DNA from: an uncultured Tateyamaria sp.
GTDB taxonomy: Bacteria > Pseudomonadota > Alphaproteobacteria > Rhodobacterales > Rhodobacteraceae
Length of the DNA stretch: 64,000 bases
Reading direction: 5' to 3'
Assembly (NCBI RefSeq): GCF_947503705.1
Contig: NZ_CANNES010000002.1
Span: 124,001 to 188,000, forward strand
The translations under genes and the position numbers were made by a program. The notes under the pieces were generated by a model. That model made no database searches, was not told the origin of the DNA, and saw only the letters and a list, made by a program, of their open reading frames with translations. The first letter of the stretch is position 1, and each line of letters begins with the position of its first letter. This document shows, one piece after another, positions 24,566 through 33,579 of this stretch.

Positions 24566-27500
24566 CTATTGCTCGTATGCACCAAGTCCGGAGATTTGTC
24601 TCCCATGGGCAAGTTTGTGAAGTTGCGGGATCAAGTCTTCCATTAGGGCAAGCTCTTTCTGGGTCCGCGCTTTCCAACCGAGTTCGAGCGGAGCCAAGAG
24701 ATCGCTCAACTTCTCCCCATCAAAGATCATGCGTCGCAGAATGCCGTTGACGAATTCTTGAAGCAATGCGACCTCAACGCCGTGCTTCTCGGCAATGGCA
24801 GAAAGAGCCTCTGCGCTCTTCTCTTCCTTGAAACGTTCGAATCCGTCTCGGATGGCCTTTTCGCTCAGCCCCTCACCTTCGGTCAGCGTGTCGATATAGG
24901 CGGCAATATCTTCGCGATCATCCATGAACTTCGCGTCCGACTGGATCAGACCGACAATCTGAGCACGCGACATCTTCTGTTTGCCCGGCTTTTGCTGCGA
25001 GTAGTCGGCGATCAACCCCATGATGTAGTCGTAGTCGATCACCGCAGACGCAAAGAGTACGAACTCGAAATCGAGTTGCTGCACATCTTCCGGGGCTTTG
25101 TCCGGGCCGCTGTCTTGTTGCGATTTCAGGCGCTGGGCGGTATCCAGATACATCCCCCGGAACCCTAACAACTGTTCCTTCGGCATCGTTCTTTCGATAC
25201 TGGCCTTATCGCCGGGCGTCAGATCGGTGTACTGGTCCAGTTGCGTGTTTAGGCGCTGTACCTCTTTGAAGAGGTTGATGAACTGGCTGCGGGCCGCGTC
25301 GCCTTTGAGGTTGGTCACGTCTTCCGGCGCGCAAGTGAGCCCCTGCGACTGCATGAAGGTATCGAGTTCTTTGACAGCAGATCCCAGCTTGTCGATGACC
25401 ACTGGCGCGGAATCTGCCAGCCAGATTTCCTTCGGCGGCTTGGTGGACTCGCCGGAGAAGAGCGCAATCGCTTCATTCACCGACTGCTGTTGCTGGCGGA
25501 AATCAAGGATGTTGCCATAAGGCTTCGTGTCGTTGAGCACCCGGTTGGTGCGTGAGAACGCTTGGATCAGCCCGTGGTGTCTGAGGTTCTTGTCGACGTA
25601 GAGCGTGTTCAGGTACTTGGAATCGAAACCAGTCAGCAACATGTCGACCACGATTACAACGTCGACCTTCTGGTCATGGGGAAGGTCGTGGTTGGGGTAC
25701 TGGTGGTCCTTAATCCGCTTCTGGACATTCTGATAGTAGAGGTCGAATTCCCCAATGCTATGGTTTGTACCGAAGCTCTTGTTGTAGTCCGCGATGATCT
25801 CTTTCAATGCAGTTTTCTTCTTGTCAGGCGCTACGGCGTTATCCGCCTTTTCCTGAGGCAGGTCTTCTTGAAGTTGCTTCACATCCTTGCTGCCATCAGC
25901 AGGCGGCGAGAACACGCACGCGATGTTCAGCGGAACAAACTCTGGGTCTGACGCCGCGATTTCGGCCTGAACTTTCCGGAGTAAGCCATGATACTCTATG
26001 GCGTCGTTGATCGACGCGGTTGCGAGAACAGAATTGAAGCGACGACCCGCTGTAACAGCGTCGTGCTTCTCTAAGATCGTCTCGACGACTTTGCGCTTCT
26101 GAACACTGACACCGGCAGTGGAAGGTGATTTCCCCTCTGGCTTGTAGTAGTCGACATGAAAGCGCAGCACGTTCCTGTCTTCGATGGCATGCGTGATCGT
26201 GTAGGCGTGCAGTTCCTGTTGGAAGATGTCTTCCGTAGTGACATACGACGCGGCTTGTCCCTCGACTTGCTGATAAGAGGCGTTCTCTTCGAAAATGGGC
26301 GTGCCAGTGAACCCGAATAGTTGAGCATTCGGAAAGAACTCGCGGATCGCCTTATGGTTTTCGCCGAACTGCGAGCGGTGACACTCGTCGAAAATGAAAA
26401 CGACGCGCTTATTGCGAAGAGGTTCCAGCCGCTCTTTGTAGTTATTCTTGTTGGAGCCATCCAACGCGAGGCCGAGTTTCTGGATTGTCGTAACGATCAC
26501 CTTGTCGGCGTAGTCGTCAGATAACAGACGGCGAACAAGGGATTCGGTATTGGTGTTTTCCTCGACGCAGCCCTCTTGGAACCGGTTAAATTCTTCGCGA
26601 GTCTGGCGGTCGAGGTCCTTGCGGTCAACGACGAAAAGGCACTTCTCGATGTCCGGATTGTCTTTGAGAAGTGTGGAAGCTTTGAATGAAGTCAGGGTCT
26701 TCCCGCTGCCCGTCGTGTGCCAGATATATCCATTTCCACAATTCTGGTGTATGCAGTCGACGATAGCCTTAACTGCATAAATTTGGTAAGGGCGCATCAT
26801 CAGCATTTTCTGCTCGCTCGCGACCAAGACCATATATCGGCTAATCATTTGAGCGAGATTACATTTTGCCAAGAATGTTTCGGCAAAGCTGTCTAAGTGC
26901 GTGATTTTCTTGTTGTCATCGCTGGCGAATTGATAAAGCGGGAGAAATCGCTCATCAGCATTAAAACTGAAGTGGCGATTATTGTTGTTTGCGAAATACC
27001 ACGTATCGCTTCGATTGCTGACCACGAAAAGTTGCAGGAAACACAGCAGCGTCTTTCCATAGCCATTGCCAATGTCGTTTTTGTAATCGACGATTTGTTG
27101 CATTGCCCTTCGGGGACTTATCGTCAGAGTTTTCAGTTCGATTTGAACGACGGGCACGCCGTTAATCAGCAGGATCGCATCATAGCGATGATGGCTGTAG
27201 TCAGTGCTGATGCGAAGCTGATTGATGACTTCAAAGTTGTTTTTGCACCAATCCTTGGTGTTGATCAAAGTATAGTCGAGCGGCGTCCCGTCATCGCGCT
27301 CGAAAGTGTTTCGCTCTCGCAGGACACGCGCCGCCGCGTAAACATCAGACGTAACGATTTGATCGAGAAGCCTAGCAAACTCGCTATCGGTCAGTCGGAC
27401 GCGGTTTAGTTCTTCAAACTGCTGGCGAAAATTCGCTTCCAGCGAAAGGCGATCCCGGATGTCGGGGCGAAAACGATATTTCAGCGCTTCCAATTTCGCG

Positions 27501-27568
27501 ATAAAGTCGCGCTCGATCTTATTCTCTAACACCACAGTTTGCCCGTTCGAATGCTCAAAGCAGGGCAT
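24566..27568 (-). CDS. hsdR: Type I restriction-modification system endonuclease/motor subunit HsdR
   Basis: This 1000-residue protein carries the PD-(D/E)xK nuclease residues Asp130, Glu144 and Lys146 (QIELK), with the same spacing as EcoR124I. The translocase motor has Walker A TTGSGKT (285-291), DECH (394-397) and TGTP (421-424). It pulls DNA past the bound complex using ATP and cuts unmodified DNA at a distance. It is the first gene of the hsdR-hsdS-prrC-hsdM operon. Placing the nuclease first and the methylase last is unusual, because newly acquired systems usually need methylation before cutting; control may be at assembly or proteolysis (inference). The 226 bp upstream to the tRNA holds the promoter and the arm-like repeats. 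Confidence 0.95.
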   Translation of the reverse strand: MPCFEHSNGQTVVLENKIERDFIAKLEALKYRFRPDIRDRLSLEANFRQQFEELNRVRLTDSEFARLLDQIVTSDVYAAARVLRERNTFERDDGTPLDYTLINTKDWCKNNFEVINQLRISTDYSHHRYDAILLINGVPVVQIELKTLTISPRRAMQQIVDYKNDIGNGYGKTLLCFLQLFVVSNRSDTWYFANNNNRHFSFNADERFLPLYQFASDDNKKITHLDSFAETFLAKCNLAQMISRYMVLVASEQKMLMMRPYQIYAVKAIVDCIHQNCGNGYIWHTTGSGKTLTSFKASTLLKDNPDIEKCLFVVDRKDLDRQTREEFNRFQEGCVEENTNTESLVRRLLSDDYADKVIVTTIQKLGLALDGSNKNNYKERLEPLRNKRVVFIFDECHRSQFGENHKAIREFFPNAQLFGFTGTPIFEENASYQQVEGQAASYVTTEDIFQQELHAYTITHAIEDRNVLRFHVDYYKPEGKSPSTAGVSVQKRKVVETILEKHDAVTAGRRFNSVLATASINDAIEYHGLLRKVQAEIAASDPEFVPLNIACVFSPPADGSKDVKQLQEDLPQEKADNAVAPDKKKTALKEIIADYNKSFGTNHSIGEFDLYYQNVQKRIKDHQYPNHDLPHDQKVDVVIVVDMLLTGFDSKYLNTLYVDKNLRHHGLIQAFSRTNRVLNDTKPYGNILDFRQQQQSVNEAIALFSGESTKPPKEIWLADSAPVVIDKLGSAVKELDTFMQSQGLTCAPEDVTNLKGDAARSQFINLFKEVQRLNTQLDQYTDLTPGDKASIERTMPKEQLLGFRGMYLDTAQRLKSQQDSGPDKAPEDVQQLDFEFVLFASAVIDYDYIMGLIADYSQQKPGKQKMSRAQIVGLIQSDAKFMDDREDIAAYIDTLTEGEGLSEKAIRDGFERFKEEKSAEALSAIAEKHGVEVALLQEFVNGILRRMIFDGEKLSDLLAPLELGWKARTQKELALMEDLIPQLHKLAHGRQISGLGAYEQ

Positions 27569-27742
27569 ACCCTGCCATTTTCTTTCTTTGTATCAACTGC
27601 CTTGCAACATTGCATGTGAAAACCACTGACAGCCAAACTGCTTTTGAACTCCATTACCGCTCTATGATTTCAAGCAATCCAGTAACCGCAGTTTTCGGGT
27701 TCTGGGCTATTGTCGCGCAGTGAGCGGCCATCGAAGTCGATT

Positions 27743-27763
27743 CGCCCCCTCAATTGCCCCCTC
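27743..27763. repeat. Tandem 12-bp-spaced repeats near attR (candidate integrase arm sites)
   Basis: CGCCCCCTC at 27743 and TGCCCCCTC at 27755 repeat the pair at 14083 and 14095 in the same orientation and spacing. They lie about 30-50 bp inside the tRNA end of the element. Confidence 0.5.
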
Positions 27764-27796
27764 CGAGGTCAAAAAACGCTTTAAAATCAGTTATAA

Positions 27797-27871
27797 TGGT
27801 GCCCGGGGGCGGAATCGAACCACCGACACGAGGATTTTCAATCCACTGCTCTACCCCTGAGCTACCCGGGC
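27797..27871 (-). tRNA. tRNA-Phe (anticodon GAA), element attachment site
   Basis: The cloverleaf reads: acceptor GCCCGGG/CCCGGGC, D-arm GCTC/GAGC, anticodon loop TTGAAAA with GAA at 27837-27839, T-arm GGTGGTTCGATTCCGCC, discriminator A and an encoded CCA (27797-27799). The anticodon stem GTGGA/TCCTC has one T-T mismatch at the second pair. The 3' 16-18 bases are shared with attL (attR 27795-27812), so the element regenerated the gene end on integration. Confidence 0.95.
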
Positions 27872-27974
27872 ACGGGTGAACGTCTTGCGTTCAGGTGAGC
27901 GGGTTCTAGGGCCTCCATGCTAGGGTGTCCAGAGGCTTTTTGCCTGTTTCGCCTTAGCGCCACGCATTCCAGCC

Positions 27975-28157
27975 TCAGTGCGGTTTGCGCAACGCTTCCG
28001 CAGCAAGATCCGCTGCCTCGGCCTCGTCTTCCTCCGCTTCAGACGGCACGGCATAGCTGCCGCTCATCCAACGCGCCAGATCCACATCCGCGCAGCGGCG
28101 TGAGCAGAAGGGTCGATATTTTTGCACCGTTTCATCGCTACAAATCGGACACGTCAT
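27975..28157 (-). CDS. yacG: DNA gyrase inhibitor YacG (zinc-binding)
   Basis: This 60-residue protein has four cysteines in the YacG pattern CPIC (3-6) and CSRRC (18-22), followed by the conserved ARWMSGSYAVP (28-38). In E. coli this small zinc protein binds GyrB and blocks gyrase. It overlaps the RNase gene by four bases and ends the infA-maf-RNase-yacG run, a common arrangement in alphaproteobacteria. Confidence 0.93.
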   Translation of the reverse strand: MTCPICSDETVQKYRPFCSRRCADVDLARWMSGSYAVPSEAEEDEAEAADLAAEALRKPH

Positions 28158-29176
28158 CCCAGAACCTCCGTCAGGGGCAGGCGCGCGCGCTTGCGCTGTA
28201 ACTCGTAGTGGCCCAGGGGTGTCCAGCCCGCCATGACAGTGTCCACGTCATCGCGGCGTAGAGCGGCGCGTAAGGCGGCCTCGAAAGTACGCCGCTCCTT
28301 TTTCGGCATCGGGGCCAAGTCGATGGTGATCTGCCCTCCAAGTCCGCGGACCCGCAAGGCAATCGGCAATGCCCGCGCGCAGGCAAGGTTCGCCTTGAGG
28401 CCGGCCGCAAAGGAGCCATCAGCACCAGTATTCACATCGACGGCAATCAGGGCCCGCGTCGCCTCGACAAACAGCGACGCGCCCTCGCCCAAAGTCACAT
28501 GTGCACCACGCGCGGCATCGAGACTATCGAGCGCACCGTGGCTTTCGAAACAGCCTGCTTCTGTGACCACGTCCGCAGGGTCCACCCAATCACGCCAAGC
28601 CAGGACATGCGGGCCATCGCCCTCCACCAGCAACTCGGGGCTCGCAACCATGTCAGCCGTCACATCCTCGGCTAGTCGCCGCATGGCTGCAATGTCATCT
28701 GCAACCTCGTCGGGCTCTGCCCCGGCGCAGGCCGAACGGAGGATGAGACCCATCGTCGACCCTTCCATCCCTTCGTGCGCCAATTCAAGCAGGCTGTCGC
28801 GCAGATCGTCATCACGAATGCTGCGCGACAGGTTCAGGCCAGGCGCATCAGGGGTCACGATAGCATAACGGCTCTTGAACAGGATTTTGTGCGTGACCGG
28901 GATCGCTTTGCCGGGCTCGGCATATCCGGTCACCTGCACATGCAGCGTCTCGCCCTGACCGATCCCCTTGACGCCGCGCAGATAGGCAGAGCCGTCCGGG
29001 GTTTTGAGAAATACACCCCCCTGCCCTTTTACAGGTCGGTCCGTTACCGCGCGGTAGATCGTGCCGGGACGCGGCGCGTCGCCGTCGATCAGAAAATCGT
29101 GCAAGATGCCATCCACCATGAGAGCCGCAGCCTCGCGACCCCCGATATGGTCCAGTAGTATTTGACGTCCCTTCAT
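28154..29176 (-). CDS. Ribonuclease E/G family protein
   Basis: This 340-residue protein shows the catalytic core pattern of RNase [17 protein letters not shown] in an S1-like part, and the metal-binding region [11 protein letters not shown] (about residues 245-255). It is shorter than RNase G, with a reduced N-terminal part, and matches the compact RNase E/G-like protein usual beside maf and yacG in Rhodobacterales. It would cleave single-stranded RNA during rRNA or mRNA processing. The start ATG 29176 overlaps the maf stop (ATGA); an in-frame start at 29182 would add only two residues. Confidence 0.88.
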   Translation of the reverse strand: MKGRQILLDHIGGREAAALMVDGILHDFLIDGDAPRPGTIYRAVTDRPVKGQGGVFLKTPDGSAYLRGVKGIGQGETLHVQVTGYAEPGKAIPVTHKILFKSRYAIVTPDAPGLNLSRSIRDDDLRDSLLELAHEGMEGSTMGLILRSACAGAEPDEVADDIAAMRRLAEDVTADMVASPELLVEGDGPHVLAWRDWVDPADVVTEAGCFESHGALDSLDAARGAHVTLGEGASLFVEATRALIAVDVNTGADGSFAAGLKANLACARALPIALRVRGLGGQITIDLAPMPKKERRTFEAALRAALRRDDVDTVMAGWTPLGHYELQRKRARLPLTEVLG

Positions 29177-29742
29177 GCCCACACCTTTATGCCTGCGGCC
29201 TGCAACAGGCCTGCGGTCTCAGCAAGGGGCAAGCCGACAATGCCAGTGAACGATCCACTGATCCAGGGGATCAGGGCGCCAGCAGGCCCTTGAATTCCAT
29301 AGCCGCCCGCCTTGCCCTGCCAATCACCCGTGGCGAGATATCCAGCGATCTCTGCCTCAGACAGCGCCTTCATGCGAACAGCGCTGACGACGGATGTTTC
29401 CCACGTCTGCGTCCCCTTACGCACGGCCACCGCCGTGATGACACGGTGGCGACGGCCCGACATCAGACGTAGAAACGCCGCGGCCTCTGCTGCATTGGCG
29501 GGCTTGCCCAAAATTCGGCGGCCCAAAGCCACAGTCGTATCGGCACACAACACCACATCACCCGCATCCGCCACAATAGCGGCAGCCTTTTCGCGGGCCA
29601 TCCGGGCACAATAGGGGCGGGGCAACTCGCCCTTTGCAGGGTCTTCATTGATATCGGGGGCGCGCACAGTATCAGGCACAACGCCCAATTGCCCGAGCAG
29701 CTCAAGCCGCCTCGGGCTGCCTGATCCCAGGACAAAAGCCAT
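29173..29742 (-). CDS. maf: Maf family nucleotide pyrophosphatase
   Basis: This 189-residue protein begins with the Maf signature ([13 protein letters not shown], 4-16) and has the catalytic DTTV (68-71) and [20 protein letters not shown] near 150-169. Maf proteins hydrolyse non-canonical or specific nucleoside triphosphates to monophosphates and limit misincorporation. The gene lies 9 bases after infA and overlaps the RNase gene. Confidence 0.94.
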   Translation of the reverse strand: MAFVLGSGSPRRLELLGQLGVVPDTVRAPDINEDPAKGELPRPYCARMAREKAAAIVADAGDVVLCADTTVALGRRILGKPANAAEAAAFLRLMSGRRHRVITAVAVRKGTQTWETSVVSAVRMKALSEAEIAGYLATGDWQGKAGGYGIQGPAGALIPWISGSFTGIVGLPLAETAGLLQAAGIKVWA

Positions 29743-29751
29743 GCGGATCGG

Positions 29752-29970
29752 TTATTTAAAGCGGTAGTTGATGCGGCCCTTGGTCAGGTCATAGGGGGTC
29801 ATTTCAACCTGTACCTTGTCGCCTGCCAGAACGCGGATGCGGTTCTTGCGCATTTTTCCTGCCGTGTGTGCGATGATCTCATGGCCATTTTCAAGCTCGA
29901 CCCGAAACGTCGCATTGGGCAGGAGTTCCTTTACGACACCGGGAAATTCGAGCGTATCTTCCTTGGCCAT
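29752..29970 (-). CDS. infA: Translation initiation factor IF-1
   Basis: This 72-residue protein has the canonical IF-1 sequence, an OB fold with [20 protein letters not shown] and [20 protein letters not shown]. It occupies the ribosomal A site during initiation. AAGGAGAG precedes the ATG. It is the first gene of the infA-maf-RNase-yacG unit. Confidence 0.98.
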   Translation of the reverse strand: MAKEDTLEFPGVVKELLPNATFRVELENGHEIIAHTAGKMRKNRIRVLAGDKVQVEMTPYDLTKGRINYRFK

Positions 29971-30112
29971 GGTCTCTCCTTGACAACACCGTCCGCCTCA
30001 GACGCGGACGCGCCACTAAATGCGCCTCTTGTGCCATAATTTCAAGGGGTAAAGAGCGGGCGGGGCCGTTGCGTCGCAAATCTGCGGCGCGCGGCAGCAT
30101 GAAGCGATTGCT

Positions 30113-31021
30113 TCAACCCAGCGGCATCATCGGGGCGGCGGCATCGCGACCGCTTTGCGCCCGCCAATCGCGGCGGTTCAACACGCCCCCATCCCGGCGC
30201 ACATCTGCAACGGCGCTCAGATCAACATCGGCATAGACCCAGCCGGGTTTGTTAATTTCACCCATGGCAAAGACACCCGTATCGGGAAAGCCCCGGTCTG
30301 GCGGGCCAAAGACACCACCCGCCCCAACACAGGTTTCCAGTGCAGGCGACCACATTGCATCACCCACCACCGAAGCCATCACAGTGATGCATTGATTTTC
30401 CAACGCACGGGCCTGTGCTCCGATGCGCACGCGGGAATAGCCCGTCATCGCCTCGGTCACGGAAGGCACAAGGATGATGTCCGCCTCGGCCAGCGCGCGT
30501 CCCAGTAGCGGAAATTCCGCATCATAACAGATCAGTATTCCGATCTTGCCCAGCGCTGTATTAAAGAGTTGTAGCGGCCCACCGGGTACAACATCCCATT
30601 CTTCCGCCTCGAACCGGGTCATGATCTGTTTGTCTTGAACGCCAACGCCCCCACCTGGCGAGAACAGGCGCGCGCGATTGACGGGGCGCGCGACACCGGG
30701 GGGCAAATCGTACGCGGCGGGGGCAGAGGCCGCCAAGATGTGCACGCCATGAGCCGTCGCCAAATCCGCATGGAGGCGATCCACCCGCGGTAACAAGCCC
30801 GACACAGCATGAAGCGACGCCTCAAGATCGGCGGCAACTTTCGGCCCGGCAAGCGTTGCAAGCTCCATCGCGCCATATTCGGGAAAGACCAACAGATCGG
30901 CACCGGCCTCGGCCCCACGACCGACCCACTCGGTTATTTTGGCCGCATAAGTGTCCCAGTCGTCCAGGACATCTACGGGGTAGGATGCCGTGGCGATCCT
31001 CACGGTATTTTCTTGTGTCAT
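30113..31021 (-). CDS. Carbon-nitrogen hydrolase (nitrilase superfamily)
   Basis: This 302-residue protein contains the Glu-Lys-Cys triad in context: Glu in FPEYGAME, Lys in GVQDKQIMTRFE, Cys in ILICYDAEFPLL. These enzymes hydrolyse amides, nitriles or carbamoyl compounds. The start at 31021 (MTQENTVRIATASYP) gives the usual family N terminus; the longer frame from 31117 is not supported. It is divergent from the LysR gene at 31190, a likely regulator. The substrate cannot be told. Confidence 0.88.
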   Translation of the reverse strand: MTQENTVRIATASYPVDVLDDWDTYAAKITEWVGRGAEAGADLLVFPEYGAMELATLAGPKVAADLEASLHAVSGLLPRVDRLHADLATAHGVHILAASAPAAYDLPPGVARPVNRARLFSPGGGVGVQDKQIMTRFEAEEWDVVPGGPLQLFNTALGKIGILICYDAEFPLLGRALAEADIILVPSVTEAMTGYSRVRIGAQARALENQCITVMASVVGDAMWSPALETCVGAGGVFGPPDRGFPDTGVFAMGEINKPGWVYADVDLSAVADVRRDGGVLNRRDWRAQSGRDAAAPMMPLG

Positions 31022-31189
31022 TTGCACAGAGTGCCTTGAATCACGGCTGGCAATCAAGTGACGCAACCCAATACGTCGACAGCGTTCAGTTTCCATTTTG
31101 TCAAATATCGAGTGCAACTAAACACAATTTTCATTGACCCAGGTCTCTTTCAGTTTCACAAAAGGTGAAATGGATGGAAGGTATGCGAG

Positions 31190-32152
31190 ATGTTGAGCAA
31201 AGGTGTCACATTGCGGGGCCTTGAAGTGTTTGAGGCATTGGCCGCAACGGGATCGGTGGCGCAAGCGGCCACGGTCACGGGGCTCAGCCAGCCCGCCGTC
31301 AGCCAACAACTGCGCAACCTCGAAAACGCGCTGGCCACTGACCTGATCGACCACGGCAAGCGGCCCATGCGCTTGACCCCTGCGGGTCACTCTTTTTTGA
31401 CCCGTGCAGAGGCGGCACTATCGCAATTGCGCTTGGCACAATCAGAGCTGACAGTGATGGATTTGGCGCATCTGTCGGCCCTCAGCATTGGCGTAATCGA
31501 TGACTTTGAAAACGATCTGACACCGCGCCTTGTGACCATTCTCGCCGACAGTCTGACGCGGTGCAAATTTGCCCTTGCCACTGCGCCTAGCCACGAAATC
31601 CTTCAGTCCATCGCCGATAAGCGCCTGCATATCGCAATTTCGGCCAGCGACGGCACCATGCGAGACGGCGTGCTGGAATACCCGCTGGCGCGCGATCCGT
31701 TCATTCTGGTGGCACCCAAGGGCGCAGTGCGCGGCGAAGACCTATTGGCCACGCTGCGCGACCTACCGTTTCTGCGCTATGAGCGGGAGCAATTGATTTC
31801 GCGTCAGATTGAAGCGCATCTCGCCCGCCAAAAAATGGACCTGCCCGACCGTTTTGAAATCGGCAGCCACCTTGCCTTGATGGCCATGGTCGCCCGCCGG
31901 ATCGGTTGGACGGTCACAACGCCACTGGGCTACATGCGTGCAGGCCGTTTTCACGACCAGGTTGAGGCGCACCCCCTTCCCTTCAAGCCTTTTTCCCGGA
32001 CCATCTCGCTTTATGCCAGTGCGGACTGGGCTGGCAATGTACCAACGGATGTGGCGCGCACGATGCGCCACCTGATGCAAACTCACATGATCGAGCCTGC
32101 GCTTGCGCAATTGCCATGGCTGGCCGGTGAATTGCGGTTGCTCGACAGCTAG
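31190..32152 (+). CDS. LysR family transcriptional regulator
   Basis: This 320-residue protein has an N-terminal winged HTH (LRGLEVFEALAATGSVAQAA, then LSQPAVSQQLRNLENALATDL) and a type 2 periplasmic-binding-like effector domain from about residue 95. GGAAGG lies 8 bases before ATG 31190. It is divergent from the carbon-nitrogen hydrolase with a 168-bp gap. The sirtuin gene follows 38 bases downstream on the same strand and may be co-transcribed. Confidence 0.92.
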   Translation: MLSKGVTLRGLEVFEALAATGSVAQAATVTGLSQPAVSQQLRNLENALATDLIDHGKRPMRLTPAGHSFLTRAEAALSQLRLAQSELTVMDLAHLSALSIGVIDDFENDLTPRLVTILADSLTRCKFALATAPSHEILQSIADKRLHIAISASDGTMRDGVLEYPLARDPFILVAPKGAVRGEDLLATLRDLPFLRYEREQLISRQIEAHLARQKMDLPDRFEIGSHLALMAMVARRIGWTVTTPLGYMRAGRFHDQVEAHPLPFKPFSRTISLYASADWAGNVPTDVARTMRHLMQTHMIEPALAQLPWLAGELRLLDS

Positions 32153-32190
32153 GGTCGGTTGAAAAGGGCACGGATAACATAGGCGGCGGC

Positions 32191-32889
32191 ATGACACATC
32201 CAAACATCGTGATCCTCACAGGGGCTGGGATTTCTGCGGAAAGCGGGCTTGGCACATTTCGCGACGAAGGTGGCTTGTGGGCGCAGCACCGGATCGAGGA
32301 TGTCGCAACGCCCGAAGGGTTTGCCCGCAATCCGCAATTGGTTGTCGATTTCTACAATGCCAGACGCGCTCAGGCGGCCGAGGCGACGCCAAATCCCGCC
32401 CATCTGGCCCTTGCGCGGCTGCAGGCGGAACATAGCGGCCAAGTGCTGCTGGTGACGCAAAACGTGGACAGCCTTCACGAAAAGGCCGGCAGCACCAACG
32501 CCGTGCACATGCATGGCGCGCTCGCCTCGGCGCTATGCGCCGCCTGCGAGGTCCGGTGGGAGGCCCCGCTGACGATGCATGTGGGTGAGGCTTGCCCAAG
32601 CTGTTCCCGTCCCACGGCCCGGCCGGATATCGTTTGGTTCGGGGAAATCCCCTATCACATGGACCGGATCGAACGCGCTTTGATGGAGGCCGACATCTTT
32701 GCCGCCATCGGCACCTCTGGCAACGTCTATCCCGCTGCGGGCTTTGTCCAAATGGCCGCCCATGTCGGGGCGAAGACGGTCGAGATGAACCTGGATCCAT
32801 CCGCGACCGTCAACCTGTTTGAAGAAGTCCGGCCCGGCAAAGCCTCGGAAACCGTACCGCAATGGGTCGACAGTCTGCTATCTGACTGA
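32191..32889 (+). CDS. cobB: NAD-dependent protein deacylase (sirtuin, CobB type)
   Basis: This 232-residue sirtuin has the NAD-binding motif TGAGISAESGL (10-20), FRDEGGLW, the catalytic His108 (VHMHGA), and four zinc cysteines at 116, 119, 135 and 138. Tyr55 and Arg58 (FYNARR) match the pair that lets E. coli CobB and SIRT5 bind acidic acyl groups, so desuccinylase activity as well as deacetylase is expected. It removes acyl groups from lysines using NAD and links metabolism to enzyme activity such as acetyl-CoA synthetase. Confidence 0.93.
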   Translation: MTHPNIVILTGAGISAESGLGTFRDEGGLWAQHRIEDVATPEGFARNPQLVVDFYNARRAQAAEATPNPAHLALARLQAEHSGQVLLVTQNVDSLHEKAGSTNAVHMHGALASALCAACEVRWEAPLTMHVGEACPSCSRPTARPDIVWFGEIPYHMDRIERALMEADIFAAIGTSGNVYPAAGFVQMAAHVGAKTVEMNLDPSATVNLFEEVRPGKASETVPQWVDSLLSD

Positions 32890-33068
32890 CCGGAGTTGAC
32901 GGACCACAGGGCTGCCATGCGGGGATGCCGCATTTGGTGCGCGACCAAAGAAACCGCGCACCATTGGTCCCTTCGACCGTCGCACTCGGCAATTTTTTGG
33001 ACGGGGAAGCAGGGCAGACCAGTTTCACAATCCCCGTAAGGTGGAGGTGTCTTCCGCCACCGCCCGGT

Positions 33069-33533
33069 TCAGTGCGAGTGCGCGCCCGCTTTGGGCTTAC
33101 GCGCATTGTCCACGGGGATCGTGACCACCATCTCGCCGGCAGTTTCGAAGACCAGCGTGACTTCGATCTCTGCGTTTTGTTCCAGCGGGCCAGTCAACCC
33201 CATCAACATGATATGGTCGCCCCCGCGCTTCATGTGATGCGTGCTCCCTGCGGGCAATGCGACGCCGCCTTCGATCTCTGTCATCTGCATGACACCGTCG
33301 CCGGTCTCGATATGCGTGTGCAACTCAACGCGTTTGGCGGCGTCCGAGCGTGCCGCAATCAGCCGGTCATCCTGACCGCTTTCATTGGTGATCATCATGA
33401 ATGCAGCCCCTGCCTTGGCCGACGGGCTGGCCGCGCGCGCATAGGGATCCATGATTTTGATACTGTCAGCCCAGGCCGGGACAACGAGAATGGACGCGGC
33501 GCAAGCGGCTGCGAAAAGTGAACGATAGGACAT
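33069..33533 (-). CDS. Copper chaperone PCu(A)C family protein
   Basis: This 154-residue protein has a signal peptide (MSYRSLFAAACAASILVVPA, cleavage near WA-DS). Its copper-binding residues follow the H(M)x10Mx21HxM style: HTHIETGDGVMQM and later HHMKRGGDHIMLMG. PCu(A)C proteins carry Cu(I) in the periplasm to cytochrome oxidase. AGGAGG lies at the right distance before ATG 33533. The upstream gene at 33580-33918 is probably in the same operon. A histidine-containing C-terminal tail (GAHSH) may also bind metal. Confidence 0.92.
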   Translation of the reverse strand: MSYRSLFAAACAASILVVPAWADSIKIMDPYARAASPSAKAGAAFMMITNESGQDDRLIAARSDAAKRVELHTHIETGDGVMQMTEIEGGVALPAGSTHHMKRGGDHIMLMGLTGPLEQNAEIEVTLVFETAGEMVVTIPVDNARKPKAGAHSH

Positions 33534-33579
33534 CTTGGTCCTCCTTGATCTGATCTGTAGGGTTGGCGTTTGGATCAGT

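Larger units (their letters stand above)
13959..27812. mobile_element. Integrated mobile element at tRNA-Phe carrying a type I R-M and anticodon-nuclease cassette
   Basis: The borders are imperfect direct repeats of the tRNA-Phe 3' end. Contents in order are a tyrosine integrase next to attL, a serine recombinase, a repeat-rich AT-rich region, a primase-helicase-like gene, small genes including an HTH protein, and hsdM-prrC-hsdS-hsdR. By eye the element is AT-richer than the chromosome to its right. No capsid, tail or conjugation genes are present, so it resembles a satellite-like or replicating integrative element that would depend on a helper for transfer (inference). Confidence 0.8.
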
